DNA of 64,000 nt from Nocardia caishijiensis NBRC 108228 (GCF_001612825.1 NZ_BDBE01000030.1:62001-126000); one strand, 5' to 3'; positions 16,701-25,215 are shown, counted from the stretch's first letter. Notes: generated by a model not told the origin, from the sequence alone. Translations and numbers: made by a program.

Positions 16701-17819
16701 TCAGTCGTAGACGACGACGCCCCGCAGGTTCCGCCCGGCGTTCATGTCGGCGAAGCCCTGCGTGATGTCGTCGAGGGAGTAGCGGGTGGTGACGAGTTCA
16801 TCGAGTTTCAGCGAGCCCTGCTGATACATCGCCAGCTGTGCCGGGATGTCGGCGGTGGGCGAGCTCGCGCCGAACAGTGAGCCTTGCAGGCGCTTCTGGT
16901 ACAGGGTGAGCTCGTGCAGGTTGATGTCGCCCGCGCCGACGGTGGCGTCGCCGAGCCCGACGGCGACACAGGTGCCTGCCTTACGAACAGCGCTCAGCGC
17001 CTGCCCCACATGGCGGCCGGTGGTGATACCGACCGTCACGATCGCGGAGTCGGCGCCCTGGCCGTTGGTCATCGAGCGGGCGAGTTCGGCGGCCTCCTCG
17101 ATGTCGGCGACGGCATGGGTGGCGCCCAGCTTCAGCGCGGAGTTTCGCTTGAACGGCACGGGGTCGACGGCGATCACCGCGGCGGCACCCGCGTGCGCGG
17201 CACCCTGCACGGCGTTGATGCCGATACCGCCGATGCCCATGACGATCACGACGTGTCCCGGCTTGACCTCGGCCGAGTTCACCGCCGCACCCCAACCGGT
17301 GCCGACACCGCAGCCGGTGAGGCAGGCGATATCGAGCGGGATCGATGGATCGATCTTGATCGCCGAGACAGCGGAGACGGTGGTGTATTCGCAGAAGGTG
17401 CCGAGCCCGGCGAGCTGACCGACGGGTGCGCCGTCGAGCGAGAGCCGATACGACGTGGGGTCGTCGAAACGCGCGCCCGTGGCCAGGAACGCGCCGAGGT
17501 CACACAGGTTCTGGTGGCCGTGTGCGCACCACCGGCAGCGGCCGCACACCGGAAGGAAGGAGAAGACCACGTGGTCGCCTTCGGCGAAGCCCTTGGTGCC
17601 CGGCCCGACGGCCTCGACGACACCGGCGCCCTCGTGCCCGCCCGCGAGCGGCAAAATGCCCGGCGTCTGCGTACCGACAGCGAAATGGTCGTCGGAATGG
17701 CACAAGCCCGCCGCGGCCATCTTGACCCGGATCTCACCGGGGCGGGGGTCCTCGATGTCGAGTTCGACGATCTCGTAGGCACCAGGAGTCTGCCGAAGCA
17801 CCGCGCCCCGGGTCAGCAC
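16701..17819 (-). CDS. NDMA-type zinc-dependent alcohol dehydrogenase (class III MDR)
   Basis: This 372-residue zinc alcohol dehydrogenase has catalytic-zinc residues in AAAGLCHSDDH and GGHEGAGVVEAVG and a structural-zinc loop CGRCRWCAHGHQNLC. The Rossmann motif is VIVMGIGGIGINAVQGA. The overall pattern fits the mycofactocin/NDMA-linked branch, whose members keep NAD tightly bound. The GTG at 17819 overlaps the stop of a 14-codon leader ORF that carries the strong ribosome site. The promoter region holds the best copy of the AT-rich palindrome (13 of 14). It probably oxidises a catabolic alcohol to an aldehyde or ketone. No mycofactocin genes are in this window. Confidence 0.88.
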   Translation of the reverse strand: MLTRGAVLRQTPGAYEIVELDIEDPRPGEIRVKMAAAGLCHSDDHFAVGTQTPGILPLAGGHEGAGVVEAVGPGTKGFAEGDHVVFSFLPVCGRCRWCAHGHQNLCDLGAFLATGARFDDPTSYRLSLDGAPVGQLAGLGTFCEYTTVSAVSAIKIDPSIPLDIACLTGCGVGTGWGAAVNSAEVKPGHVVIVMGIGGIGINAVQGAAHAGAAAVIAVDPVPFKRNSALKLGATHAVADIEEAAELARSMTNGQGADSAIVTVGITTGRHVGQALSAVRKAGTCVAVGLGDATVGAGDINLHELTLYQKRLQGSLFGASSPTADIPAQLAMYQQGSLKLDELVTTRYSLDDITQGFADMNAGRNLRGVVVYD

Positions 17820-17857
17820 GAGGTGGCCTTGTCGTCGATGTCGGCCCAGCGGATCAT
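17813..17857 (-). CDS. 14-codon leader ORF upstream of the alcohol dehydrogenase
   Basis: An ATG at 17857, five bases after AAGGAGA, reads MIRWADIDDKATSC and then stops with TGA inside the first codons of the dehydrogenase (GTGCTGA). It holds the only strong ribosome site for this transcript, so the dehydrogenase is probably translated by reinitiation or coupling. It is too short to assign a product function. Confidence 0.5.
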   Translation of the reverse strand: MIRWADIDDKATSC

Positions 17858-17887
17858 CGGTGCTCTCCTTCGCAGTGGTTGATTAAG

Positions 17888-17901
17888 CATAATATATTCT
17901 G
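17888..17901. promoter_or_regulatory. AT-rich palindrome site (upstream of alcohol dehydrogenase)
   Basis: CATAATATATTCTG matches the recurring palindrome at 13 of 14 positions and extends to GCA...TGC outside it. It lies 31 bp before the leader ORF start, between the thioesterase and dehydrogenase genes. Confidence 0.6.
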
Positions 17902-17910
17902 CGAGCTTCG

Positions 17911-18732
17911 TCACGTGATCGGCCTGAAGCTACGCACATCGACGGCACGATACGCATCGGCGAGCGCACACAGGGTCGCCGTGCCGAAGACGCCCACTCG
18001 GTCGAAGGCGACAGCCGTGCCGACCGCGATGCCTGCCTCTTCGATCCGCTCGGTGGTGGCGAACCCGACAGCGGGTCCTACCGGCAGCCGGGCCAGGGCC
18101 AGCGAGATGTCGGCGTTGATGAATTCGAGCCCGTTGCTGCCGAGGTTGACCGCCACATTCACCACATCGGCAACGCCCGCGGCCAGTTGGAACGAAGTGA
18201 CCGGCTCGCCCTCGACTACCGGAATCTGCTCGTGCCAGATCGTATTGCGAGCGTCGTTGGTCGACCGCGCCGCGTCGCCCCACCCTGTCTCCTCGGTGAA
18301 GTAGAGCCGATGCTGGGACTCGATCAGCGCGGTGTCGAGCGGGGGCGGCTCCGGCCGCGCGCCGCCTGACCAGGCCGCGCCCGGTGGGCTCTGGCCAGGA
18401 GCCAGCCACAGTGCCGATGCTCGGGCGACGTGCCTGCCGTCCTGCTCGAGCACGGCGTCGACCAAGCACAACCGCTTTCCTTCCCGGACGACGGTCGCCG
18501 AAGCGCTGCACGGGCGTAGCCGGGCGGGTCGGAAAAGGTCGACGGTCCACCGCACCGGCGTCAGGTCCGGACGTCTGATGGTGCGCATCTGCTGTTCGGC
18601 GGCACGTGCCAGTGCCGAACTCACCGCGAGCCCACGCATGTGCTCCTCGCCCCACCCGCTCGCGGCCTCGGCCTGGGGGATCAGCTCGATCCCGTGCCGA
18701 CTGTTCCGTGTACGAAAGAATGCTTCGGTCAC
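17911..18732 (-). CDS. Thioesterase-fold (double hotdog) protein
   Basis: This 273-residue protein resembles actinobacterial TesB-like acyl-CoA thioesterases with two hotdog halves. The N-terminal half has GWGEEHMRGLAVSSALARAA and TPVRWTVDLFRPARLRP, the usual hotdog helix and strand; the second half ends FDRVGVFGTATLCALADAYR, typical of the C-terminal hotdog. No catalytic residue can be assigned with confidence. It precedes the alcohol dehydrogenase on the same strand, with an AT-rich site between them and another upstream of itself, so the two may be separately started members of one regulon. It could hydrolyse or bind a CoA ester intermediate. Confidence 0.72.
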   Translation of the reverse strand: MTEAFFRTRNSRHGIELIPQAEAASGWGEEHMRGLAVSSALARAAEQQMRTIRRPDLTPVRWTVDLFRPARLRPCSASATVVREGKRLCLVDAVLEQDGRHVARASALWLAPGQSPPGAAWSGGARPEPPPLDTALIESQHRLYFTEETGWGDAARSTNDARNTIWHEQIPVVEGEPVTSFQLAAGVADVVNVAVNLGSNGLEFINADISLALARLPVGPAVGFATTERIEEAGIAVGTAVAFDRVGVFGTATLCALADAYRAVDVRSFRPIT

Positions 18733-18756
18733 CGGTTACCTCCGAATAGACTCGCC

Positions 18757-18770
18757 TATAATATTAAATA
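18757..18770. promoter_or_regulatory. Degenerate AT-rich palindrome (upstream of thioesterase)
   Basis: TATAATATTAAATA matches the recurring palindrome at 9 of 14 positions. It lies 25 bp before the thioesterase start, within the 221-bp divergent region shared with the GntR gene. Confidence 0.4.
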
Positions 18771-18839
18771 TATGATAAAGTCGGCAACTGAACAGTAGAC
18801 CTCCCGAAGCCCTTCTGATCCCCCAGGGGCCTCGGGCGC

Positions 18840-18900
18840 GGCGTCGGTCACCGCGCGCACGACATATCGATGCGCTCTCATCCCTGCGGTGACCGACGCC
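18840..18900. repeat. Perfect 15-bp inverted repeat with 31-bp spacer upstream of the GntR gene
   Basis: GGCGTCGGTCACCGC (18840-18854) and GCGGTGACCGACGCC (18886-18900) are exact reverse complements. The repeat lies in the leader of the GntR gene, 54 bp before its start. It could be an operator bound with a DNA loop or a folded RNA leader; no T-run follows. Confidence 0.6.
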
Positions 18901-18953
18901 CTTTCCATGGGGTGGTGCTGCGCGATCGAGCTTCGGGGCCGCATAATGCGTAA

Positions 18954-19694
18954 GTGCCGAACGACAAAGACCCTTTGGGCGCCGATTCCTCGCCGCGGGA
19001 GCTACCCCGTCGCGTGAATTCGCAGCGTCAGCAGCTGTCCGAAGACGTCGCGAGCTACGTGCGGGAACTGATCATCTCGGGTCGGGTGCGATCCGGCGAG
19101 TTCCTGCGCGCCGAACCGATCGCGGAAGCGGTCGGAGTGAGTAACACCCCCGTTCGTGAAGGTCTTCTGCTGCTCAGTGGTGAGGGATTCGTAGAACTGG
19201 TCCCTCGGCGCGGGTTCATGGTGTCGGCGTTCAGTAGGCAGGATGTGCGCGACCTGTTCTGGGCGCAGGCTACGCTCGCCGGCGAATTGGCTTCGCGCGC
19301 GGCGAAATCGATCTCCCCGCGGCAACTCGCTCACTTGGCCGATGTGGTCGCCGAGCACGAGCGGGCGGTCGCCGAGGGGGCCGATCTCGACCGCATCGTC
19401 GCGCTCGGCCACGAATTCCATCGCAGCGTGAATCTGGCGGCGGATTCCCGCAGGCTCGCGCTGTTGTTGCGTTCCATCGTCAAGCAGCTGCCCAACCGGT
19501 TCTACGGCAATATCGAGGGTCATGCCAACGAATCCCTCGATTTCCATCCTGCCATTCTCGAGGCGTTGCGAAAGCGCCGCGCGAAGACGGCGAGCAGTCT
19601 GATGCGCGATCACATCATGTCCGGTGCCGACGAGCTCATCGCCATGCTGGAGAAGCAGGGCATGTGGTCCGCGCCGGAGAAATCCACCGCCTAG
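18954..19694 (+). CDS. GntR-family regulator, FCD (FadR) class
   Basis: This 246-residue protein has a winged HTH at about residues 28-95 (QLSEDVASYVRELIISGRVR, then EAVGVSNTPVREGLLLLSGEGFVEL) and an all-helical FCD ligand domain from about 100 to 230. FCD metal ligands are plausible (Asp in DLFWAQ, His in GHEFHRSVN, His in DHIMSG). It starts at a GTG. It is divergent from the thioesterase and alcohol dehydrogenase genes, which carry AT-rich palindromes, and FCD regulators often bind short AT-rich palindromes. I therefore rate it the leading candidate for the window-wide motif, but that is inference. Confidence 0.9.
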   Translation: MPNDKDPLGADSSPRELPRRVNSQRQQLSEDVASYVRELIISGRVRSGEFLRAEPIAEAVGVSNTPVREGLLLLSGEGFVELVPRRGFMVSAFSRQDVRDLFWAQATLAGELASRAAKSISPRQLAHLADVVAEHERAVAEGADLDRIVALGHEFHRSVNLAADSRRLALLLRSIVKQLPNRFYGNIEGHANESLDFHPAILEALRKRRAKTASSLMRDHIMSGADELIAMLEKQGMWSAPEKSTA

Positions 19695-19800
19695 ATCGTC
19701 GTGTCCAGAAAGTTGGACACTCGCTCCACCGGTTCGCGCGCAGCATGGGGTGGCGCAGGACAGCACTGCGCCGAACCGGACAGGAAGGCACCGTTCAACG

Positions 19801-20172
19801 ATGAGCAGCACCCCAGATCAGGCCACCAAAGACCTCGCGGACAACTGGGTCAAGGCCCTCACGAACATCGATCTCTTCAAGGAGATCAGCCACGAGGATT
19901 GCCTCGTATGGCACAGCTCCGATGACAAGTGGGTCACCGTAGCCGATGCTGTCGCGGCTGTGTACGAGCGTTCCGCCGGTGGTGCCATCCCGACCTTCGT
20001 CTCTGTCGGGGTCACCTACACCGAGCACGGGTTCTTTCACGAGTGCACCACCGAGGTCTCGATCGGTGGCCAGGAGATGAAGCTGCACCTGCTGCAGAAC
20101 GTCGAGGTCCGCGACGGCAAGGCCGCGCGGGTCCGTGAGTACATCGGCCCGGAAATGGGCGTCCAGCCCTGA
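19801..20172 (+). CDS. SnoaL/NTF2-fold small protein
   Basis: This 123-residue protein starts at an ATG; the upstream AACGATG context is weak. Its pattern is that of the NTF2/SnoaL cone fold: an N-terminal helix (QATKDLADNWVKALTNIDLF), an ISHEDCLVWHSSDDKWV strand pair and a C-terminal strand region KLHLLQNVEVRDGKAARVRE. Members act as ketosteroid-isomerase-like enzymes, polyketide cyclases, dehydratases or ligand binders. It follows the GntR gene on the same strand and is closed by a strong terminator. Its partner could be the nearby dehydrogenase and thioesterase, but no substrate is evident. Confidence 0.75.
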   Translation: MSSTPDQATKDLADNWVKALTNIDLFKEISHEDCLVWHSSDDKWVTVADAVAAVYERSAGGAIPTFVSVGVTYTEHGFFHECTTEVSIGGQEMKLHLLQNVEVRDGKAARVREYIGPEMGVQP

Positions 20173-20198
20173 TCCCGAGCGCGAGATCTTTGCGTTGA

Positions 20199-20241
20199 GG
20201 GGCCGGTGTCGTGACCGAGATGTCACGGCACCGGCCCTTTC
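20199..20241. terminator. Strong hairpin terminator between convergent genes
   Basis: Arms GGGCCGGTGTCGTGAC and GTCACGGCACCGGCCC (one G-U pair) close a six-base loop and are followed by TTTCTGG on the plus strand. It lies between the NTF2-fold gene and the convergent propeller gene. Confidence 0.8.
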
Positions 20242-20247
20242 TGGTCG

Positions 20248-21399
20248 CTAGGGGGTGAGGGCAACCACCGGCCCGTCGGACATGACCACGCCGGTGTCGA
20301 CCGACGGACGTCCGGACGGCGCGAGGCTGCCGTCTTCTCGGATCGTGTAGGTGTGCACCCGTGTGGTCACCTGGGCGGTGAGTACATCGATGAGGTACAG
20401 CGTCTTGCCGTCGGGATGCAGGGCCACTTGGCCGGGCAGGGTGGCCGCAGGAGCCGCGTACGGCGAGCCGGGGAGTTCGACCAGTCGCCCGTCCGAGTGC
20501 AGGTCGAAGCCGGCGATCGACTGGCCCATGGCGTTGGGGACGTACAGGCGGGTGTTGTCGGCGGTTACCACCGCGCCGTGCGGTACGCCGTGAGTCGGAT
20601 AGGGCGACCCGGGTGTCGGCGACAGCTGCCCGTTCTCGCCGATGACGAACCCGGACAAGTCGAAGCCGAATTCGTTGCTCACGTAGAGATAGCGCCCGTC
20701 ACGGCTGAATCCGGGGGCGACGGGACCGAGCTTCACCTCGATGGCGCCGAGCGGGGTCATCGTGCCGTCCGGCGAGATCGCGTAATTGGACATGGTGTTG
20801 CCGAGGTATGTGACGACTCGGAGGAACCGGCCGCTCGGATCGACGGCCGCCATGCCGACCGCGCTGAACCCGTCCACCGGAACAGTCGGGGCTCCGCTGG
20901 GAACGAGTGCACCCGAGGCGGTCACCGCGAACGACTCGACGTGGCCAGGGGCTCCGCCCACCACGACGAACAGCTGTTTGCCGTCGGGGCTGAGTGCAGC
21001 GGCGGTAGGCGGCCCGCCGACGGTGATGTCAGCGCCTGGAACCGGATGCAGGGTGCCGTTGTCGTCCAGGCGGTACCCGGAGACGCCGAAGCCACCGGCG
21101 TGCGGAACGTAAACCGTGCGGCCGTCCGGGGCGAGCACCAGCGAGAGTACGCCGAAACCGGTGGGAAACGGGCTGTTCGGGACACTCGACAACGACCCGT
21201 CGTCGGCGACGCGCAAGACGCTGATACCCATCGACGCGGTACCCGCGACCATCATGAAGCGGGAATTGGCGGCCGATGCCGGACCGGGCGCGGCGGTCCA
21301 GCTGGCGACGCTGAACAACGCGGCGATGAAAGCCGCTGTGGCGCAGCGCATTATACGCCCGCGAGGGCGGTATCGGGAGGGAGGGGGGAGGGAAGTCAT
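20248..21399 (-). CDS. Secreted beta-propeller (lactonase/YncE-like) protein 1
   Basis: This 383-residue protein starts at an ATG with AGGAG upstream; a second ATG at 21351 would start directly at the signal peptide. Signal: RCATAAFIAALFSVASWTAA, with cleavage near GPASA-A. The rest repeats a blade unit of about 45-50 residues with the core D-G-x-x-L/V-Y-V (LAPDGRTVYVPHAGG, LSPDGKQLFVVVGG, FSRDGRYLYVSNEFG, TADNTRLYVPNAMG), as in 6-phosphogluconolactonase-like and YVTN propellers. It is paralogous to the divergent gene at 21639. Being secreted, it is more likely to bind or hydrolyse an external ligand than to act in the pentose phosphate pathway. Confidence 0.85.
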   Translation of the reverse strand: MTSLPPPSRYRPRGRIMRCATAAFIAALFSVASWTAAPGPASAANSRFMMVAGTASMGISVLRVADDGSLSSVPNSPFPTGFGVLSLVLAPDGRTVYVPHAGGFGVSGYRLDDNGTLHPVPGADITVGGPPTAAALSPDGKQLFVVVGGAPGHVESFAVTASGALVPSGAPTVPVDGFSAVGMAAVDPSGRFLRVVTYLGNTMSNYAISPDGTMTPLGAIEVKLGPVAPGFSRDGRYLYVSNEFGFDLSGFVIGENGQLSPTPGSPYPTHGVPHGAVVTADNTRLYVPNAMGQSIAGFDLHSDGRLVELPGSPYAAPAATLPGQVALHPDGKTLYLIDVLTAQVTTRVHTYTIREDGSLAPSGRPSVDTGVVMSDGPVVALTP

Positions 21400-21472
21400 C
21401 GGTGATCTCCTCGACGAGACTCGAAGTCCACGTTCCGCAGAGGGCGAAGCGTGCGACAACCCGGAACGATCA

Positions 21473-21486
21473 CATTTTATATACAA
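21473..21486. promoter_or_regulatory. Degenerate AT-rich site (upstream of propeller 1)
   Basis: CATTTTATATACAA matches the recurring palindrome at 8 of 14 positions. It lies 74 bp before the propeller 1 start in the 239-bp divergent region and may simply be its -10 element. Confidence 0.3.
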
Positions 21487-21567
21487 TCCGGCAACTATCG
21501 TTGTGTGCCGTGACAACTGGCCGGGTATCTCGTTGCGTTATTTCAAACGGACTATCCTCAGTGAGAT

Positions 21568-21585
21568 TGCACACTATATTGTGCA
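21568..21585. promoter_or_regulatory. AT-rich palindrome with extended arms (upstream of propeller 2)
   Basis: TGCACACTATATTGTGCA is symmetric at 16 of 18 positions; its inner 14-mer matches the recurring palindrome at 11 of 14. It lies 53 bp before the propeller 2 ATG. The outer GCACA/TGTGC arms suggest the full operator is longer than the AT core. Confidence 0.6.
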
Positions 21586-21638
21586 TAATTCGGAGCAGGC
21601 GACGTGGCCTGCCCGGTACACGGAGGTATCGCATCCTG

Positions 21639-22772
21639 ATGCTCAGGAACGCACTCACACCGCGACGTGTCGCCGCCGGCGTCGCCGCCGCCTTGGCGCT
21701 GTCGTTGTCCCCGGCGCTCGCGCATTCGGACCCTGCGGCCGACGCGCCTCGCTATCTGCTGGTCACCGGTACCGGCTCGTCGAACATCAGCGTGCTGCGA
21801 GTCGAGGACAACGGTTCGCTCACTCAGGTGCCCGGTTCGCCGTTCGCCAGCGACACCGGCTCGTTGACTCTCGAGATCACTCCGGACGGTCGCCGGGCCT
21901 ACGCGGGGCATGTGGTCTCCGGCTCGATCATCGGTTACGACCTCGGAGCCGACGGCTCCCTGCGCGAGATCGCGAGTAGCCGGATCGATCTCGGTGCGCC
22001 GGTGATCGGGGTGACGATCACCCCGGACGGTTCCCGCTTGTTCGCGACCGTCGGCTCGCTGACAACCGAGGTCCGCTCCTTCGATATCACCGCCGCAGGC
22101 GTTCTCGTGCCCACCGGCGCGCCCGCCACCCCCGTCCCCGGGATGAGTGGGCTGAGCCTGCCTCAGGTCACCCCCGATGGGCGCAACCTGATCGTGAGTA
22201 CCTTCATCGGCGCCACGGTCACCAGCTATGCCATCAACCCCGACGCATCGCTCATTCAGGTCGGACCGACTCTGGCAACAGGCGAACGCCCCGCGCTGCC
22301 CGCCATCACCCCGAACGGGCGTCACCTCTACATCAGCAACGAGGGCAGCGCTACTTTGTCCGGCTACGTGATAGCACCGGACGGCAGCCTCGCCGACGCG
22401 CCCGGTTCGCCCTACCCCACCGGTGACACCCCGCACGGTTCGGCGATCACCTCGGACGGCAAGCACATGTACGTGCCCGCTTCGAGCGGTGGCCAGGTCG
22501 ACGGCTTCAGAATCGGCGCCGACGGCGCGCTGTCACCGTTGCCCGGTTCGCCCTACCCCACACCGGGTGGCACCATCCCCGGCCGGGTGGTACTGAGCCC
22601 CGACGAGGACGAGCTCTGGGTCATCGACTCTCTCACGGTGAACGGCACGGCCAGAGTGCATACCTACACCGTGGCAGCCGAAGGAAGCATCGCACCGTCG
22701 GGCCTGCCCGCCGTCGACACCGGCGTGATCTTCCACGACGGTCCCTCTGCCCACCTGACCCCCATCCGATGA
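21639..22772 (+). CDS. Secreted beta-propeller (lactonase/YncE-like) protein 2
   Basis: This 377-residue protein has the signal peptide RRVAAGVAAALALSLSPALA-H followed by propeller repeats (ITPDGRRAYAGHVVSG, ITPDGSRLFATVGSL, VTPDGRNLIVSTFIG, ITPNGRHLYISNEGS, ITSDGKHMYVPASSG, LSPDEDELWVIDSL). It shares its C-terminal pattern with propeller 1 (ARVHTYTV...PAVDTGV...DGP), showing a divergent paralogous pair. GGAGG lies 12 bases before the ATG, somewhat far. The conservon sensor kinase starts 58 bp downstream on the same strand, so the secreted propeller and the kinase may be cotranscribed; the propeller could be an extracellular ligand or ligand-processing partner of the kinase (inference). Confidence 0.85.
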   Translation: MLRNALTPRRVAAGVAAALALSLSPALAHSDPAADAPRYLLVTGTGSSNISVLRVEDNGSLTQVPGSPFASDTGSLTLEITPDGRRAYAGHVVSGSIIGYDLGADGSLREIASSRIDLGAPVIGVTITPDGSRLFATVGSLTTEVRSFDITAAGVLVPTGAPATPVPGMSGLSLPQVTPDGRNLIVSTFIGATVTSYAINPDASLIQVGPTLATGERPALPAITPNGRHLYISNEGSATLSGYVIAPDGSLADAPGSPYPTGDTPHGSAITSDGKHMYVPASSGGQVDGFRIGADGALSPLPGSPYPTPGGTIPGRVVLSPDEDELWVIDSLTVNGTARVHTYTVAAEGSIAPSGLPAVDTGVIFHDGPSAHLTPIR

Positions 22773-22830
22773 CGCGTGGGGTGGGCCGACCGGCCCGCCC
22801 CACTGTCGACCCGAGCTCACCCCGAGGAGA

Positions 22831-25215
22831 ATGCCTGTGCCGTCGGCCGAAGGAGAACCGAGCGTTCCGGACGCCAGTTCCGGTAGTTCACATCGCCCGA
22901 TGCGCCCGCGTTTCGGCACGAGCGTGCGAACCCGCGTGCTGGCGATCGCGCTGATCCCGAGTCTGGTTCTGCTGGCAACCGGCGCGGTCGCGGTCACTCT
23001 GGTCGGGCTACGGGCGCAGTCGGTGAAGGAGTGGTCCGACTACCGGGGCACGGTGATCGACCCACTGCTCCGGTTCGTGACATCGATCCAGACGGAGCGG
23101 CTCGCCAGCGTCACCGCACAGGATCACTCGCCCGGTGCGGACGCGGAGCTGCGCACCAGTCGTGACGACACGGATCGGGCGATCGCGGAAACCGCCCGGA
23201 TCGCCTCGGCCGCACAGGGTATGGATTCCGATACCGGCGCCGAGTCCATTCAAGCGTTGTCGAATCTCATCGGGCGGATGCAGGTGATTCGCGAGTCGGT
23301 CGACAGCAGGAAGGCGACAACCGGTGACGTCGATCAATACTTCAGCGATCTCATCGCGGCCATGCTCGGTGCGGGACAGGAGTCCGCGCGGCTGAAGTCC
23401 TCCGACACCACGACGATGGACGCCGAGCTGACGTCGATCGAATTGCTTCGTGCGGCCGAAAGCCATTCGCGTGTAGTCGGCCTCGTCGCTGCGGGCGCCG
23501 CTGCCGACAGCATGTCACCACTCGAGCGCCGGGTCCTCGCGCAGCACGTCGGCGTCTACCGCAAACAGTTCGACCTCATCGATTCCCGATTGACCGAGGG
23601 AGTGCGCACCAGTGTTCGCGCCCTGGTCAGCGGAGCCGACTGGCGTGTCGGCAGTACCGGCGAAGACGCGATGGTCGAGCGGGGCGAGCTGACGATGCCG
23701 GTCGAGGAATGGTTGGCTGCCGAACGCGCGGTCGATACCCGCCTGATCACGCTGATCCGTGATCAATTCCGGGTGACTGTTGATGCGACCAGCGCGGCGG
23801 CCGATCGCTTGATCGATCAGTTGCTTCTCGTCTCGGCCATCATGCTCGTCGTCACGATCCTCGCTGTGTCCGGTTCGCTGGTGCTGGCCAATCGGCTGCT
23901 GCGCCGCTTGCGAACCCTGCGTTCGGCCAGCCTCTCGCTCGCCAACGACCGGCTGCCCGAGCTCATCGGCCGCATCCATCACGGAGAACAGATCGATGTG
24001 CCGGGCGAAACCGCCCCGGTCGATGAGGGCCGCGACGAGATCGGTCAGGTGGCCGAGGCATTCGCCATCGCGCAGCGAACCGCGATCGAGACCGCGGTGG
24101 GCGAGGCGAGCACCCGGAACGGGTTCAACAAGGTATTTCTCGATATCGCCTTCCGCAACCAGGCCCTGGTACGCAGGCAGCTCGATGTTCTCGATGTCGC
24201 CGAGGCGCGCCAGGACGACCCGGAGGACCTCGAGCTGCTGTTCCAGCTCGACCACTTGGCCACCCGTGCCCGCCGCAATTCCGAAAACCTGCTCATTCTC
24301 GGTGGTCGCACCCCGGGGCGTCGCTGGCGCAATCCGGTAGCGCTCGAGGAGATCGTGCGCAGCGCGGTGTCCGAGACCGAGGGCTACGCGCGGGTGAGCG
24401 CCATCCGGCTGCCCGCGGTGAGCGTGCTCGGCACCGCCGTCGCCGACCTCGTTCATCTGCTGGCCGAGCTGATCGATAACGCGACCGCGTTCTCGCCGCC
24501 GGACGCACCGGTGGCGGTGCACGGCAACTCGGTGGGGAGGGGAGTGGTGGTCGAGATCGACGACCAGGGCTTGGGAGTCTCCTTCGAGGAGCGCGAACGC
24601 CTGAACGCGATGTTGGCGCAAGCGCCGCAGTTCCACGAGATGGCGCTTGCGGGGCATCGCCATCTCGGGCTGTTCGTGGTCAGCAGACTCTCGGCGCGCC
24701 ACGGGATTTCGGTGACCTTACAGGAGTCACCGTACGGTGGTGTGCGCGCGATCGTGCTATTGCCGTGGGCTGTGCTCGAAGCCGGCGACGACAACCCGAC
24801 GGCGGCGGTCGAACCTGTGCGCTCTCATGACGCCGTGCACCGGGGGCTCGGTGTCCCCGCGTTGCCGGGTGCTTCCCGGTCCGATCCCGTTCCGGCTCCC
24901 GTCGAACCGCAGCCGATCCGGCGGGCCGACCCGGTAGCACGCAACGGACGCCATGTGGCGCGGCAGGCCCCTCTCGCCGGGCTCGATGGAGCCTCGGTCG
25001 CCGACGTGGACCGCAGGCCCGCGCTGCCGAGACGCGAACGCCTCACACACCTTTCTCCGCAGCTCGGTACCGATGTGGGAGAGGAGCATCCGTACTTCTC
25101 GGAGCCAGGTGCGACCGCACGTGTCCGCGCGCCCGAGACGGTGCGAACGGCGATGAGTTCGCTACAGAACGGCACGCGACGGGCGCGCGTCCGGCCACCC
25201 CATTCCCATCCGTAG
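22831..25215 (+). CDS. cvnA: Conservon sensor histidine kinase with nitrate-sensor-like extracellular domain
   Basis: This 794-residue membrane kinase has TM1 at about 36-60, an extracellular helical NIT-like domain at about 70-310, TM2 at about 325-355, a HAMP-like linker, a dimerisation segment (LFQLDHLATRARRNSENLLI) and an ATP-binding domain with N-box ELIDNATAFSPPDAP and G-box VEIDDQGLGV. A proline- and arginine-rich disordered tail follows. No response regulator is adjacent. Instead it heads a roadblock-DUF742-GTPase set, the defining layout of Streptomyces conservons. The ATG sits too close to its GAGGAG; a GTG at 22837 in the same frame has better spacing and may be the true start. Confidence 0.9.
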   Translation: MPVPSAEGEPSVPDASSGSSHRPMRPRFGTSVRTRVLAIALIPSLVLLATGAVAVTLVGLRAQSVKEWSDYRGTVIDPLLRFVTSIQTERLASVTAQDHSPGADAELRTSRDDTDRAIAETARIASAAQGMDSDTGAESIQALSNLIGRMQVIRESVDSRKATTGDVDQYFSDLIAAMLGAGQESARLKSSDTTTMDAELTSIELLRAAESHSRVVGLVAAGAAADSMSPLERRVLAQHVGVYRKQFDLIDSRLTEGVRTSVRALVSGADWRVGSTGEDAMVERGELTMPVEEWLAAERAVDTRLITLIRDQFRVTVDATSAAADRLIDQLLLVSAIMLVVTILAVSGSLVLANRLLRRLRTLRSASLSLANDRLPELIGRIHHGEQIDVPGETAPVDEGRDEIGQVAEAFAIAQRTAIETAVGEASTRNGFNKVFLDIAFRNQALVRRQLDVLDVAEARQDDPEDLELLFQLDHLATRARRNSENLLILGGRTPGRRWRNPVALEEIVRSAVSETEGYARVSAIRLPAVSVLGTAVADLVHLLAELIDNATAFSPPDAPVAVHGNSVGRGVVVEIDDQGLGVSFEERERLNAMLAQAPQFHEMALAGHRHLGLFVVSRLSARHGISVTLQESPYGGVRAIVLLPWAVLEAGDDNPTAAVEPVRSHDAVHRGLGVPALPGASRSDPVPAPVEPQPIRRADPVARNGRHVARQAPLAGLDGASVADVDRRPALPRRERLTHLSPQLGTDVGEEHPYFSEPGATARVRAPETVRTAMSSLQNGTRRARVRPPHSHP

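Noticed and set aside
12800..17819. Equivalent of the mycobacterial pknK-virS-mymA locus
   Set aside because: PknK and an alcohol dehydrogenase are present, but no VirS-type AraC regulator, Baeyer-Villiger monooxygenase or FadD13-like gene is adjacent, so the resemblance is limited to pknK.
19701..19720. Inverted repeat GTGTCCA-6 bases-TGGACAC after the GntR gene
   Set aside because: A 7-bp stem with no T-run is too weak to call a terminator, and it has no second copy to support an operator.
20248..21399. 6-phosphogluconolactonase of the pentose phosphate pathway (pgl)
   Set aside because: The protein has a signal peptide and no pathway neighbours; only the propeller fold is shared.
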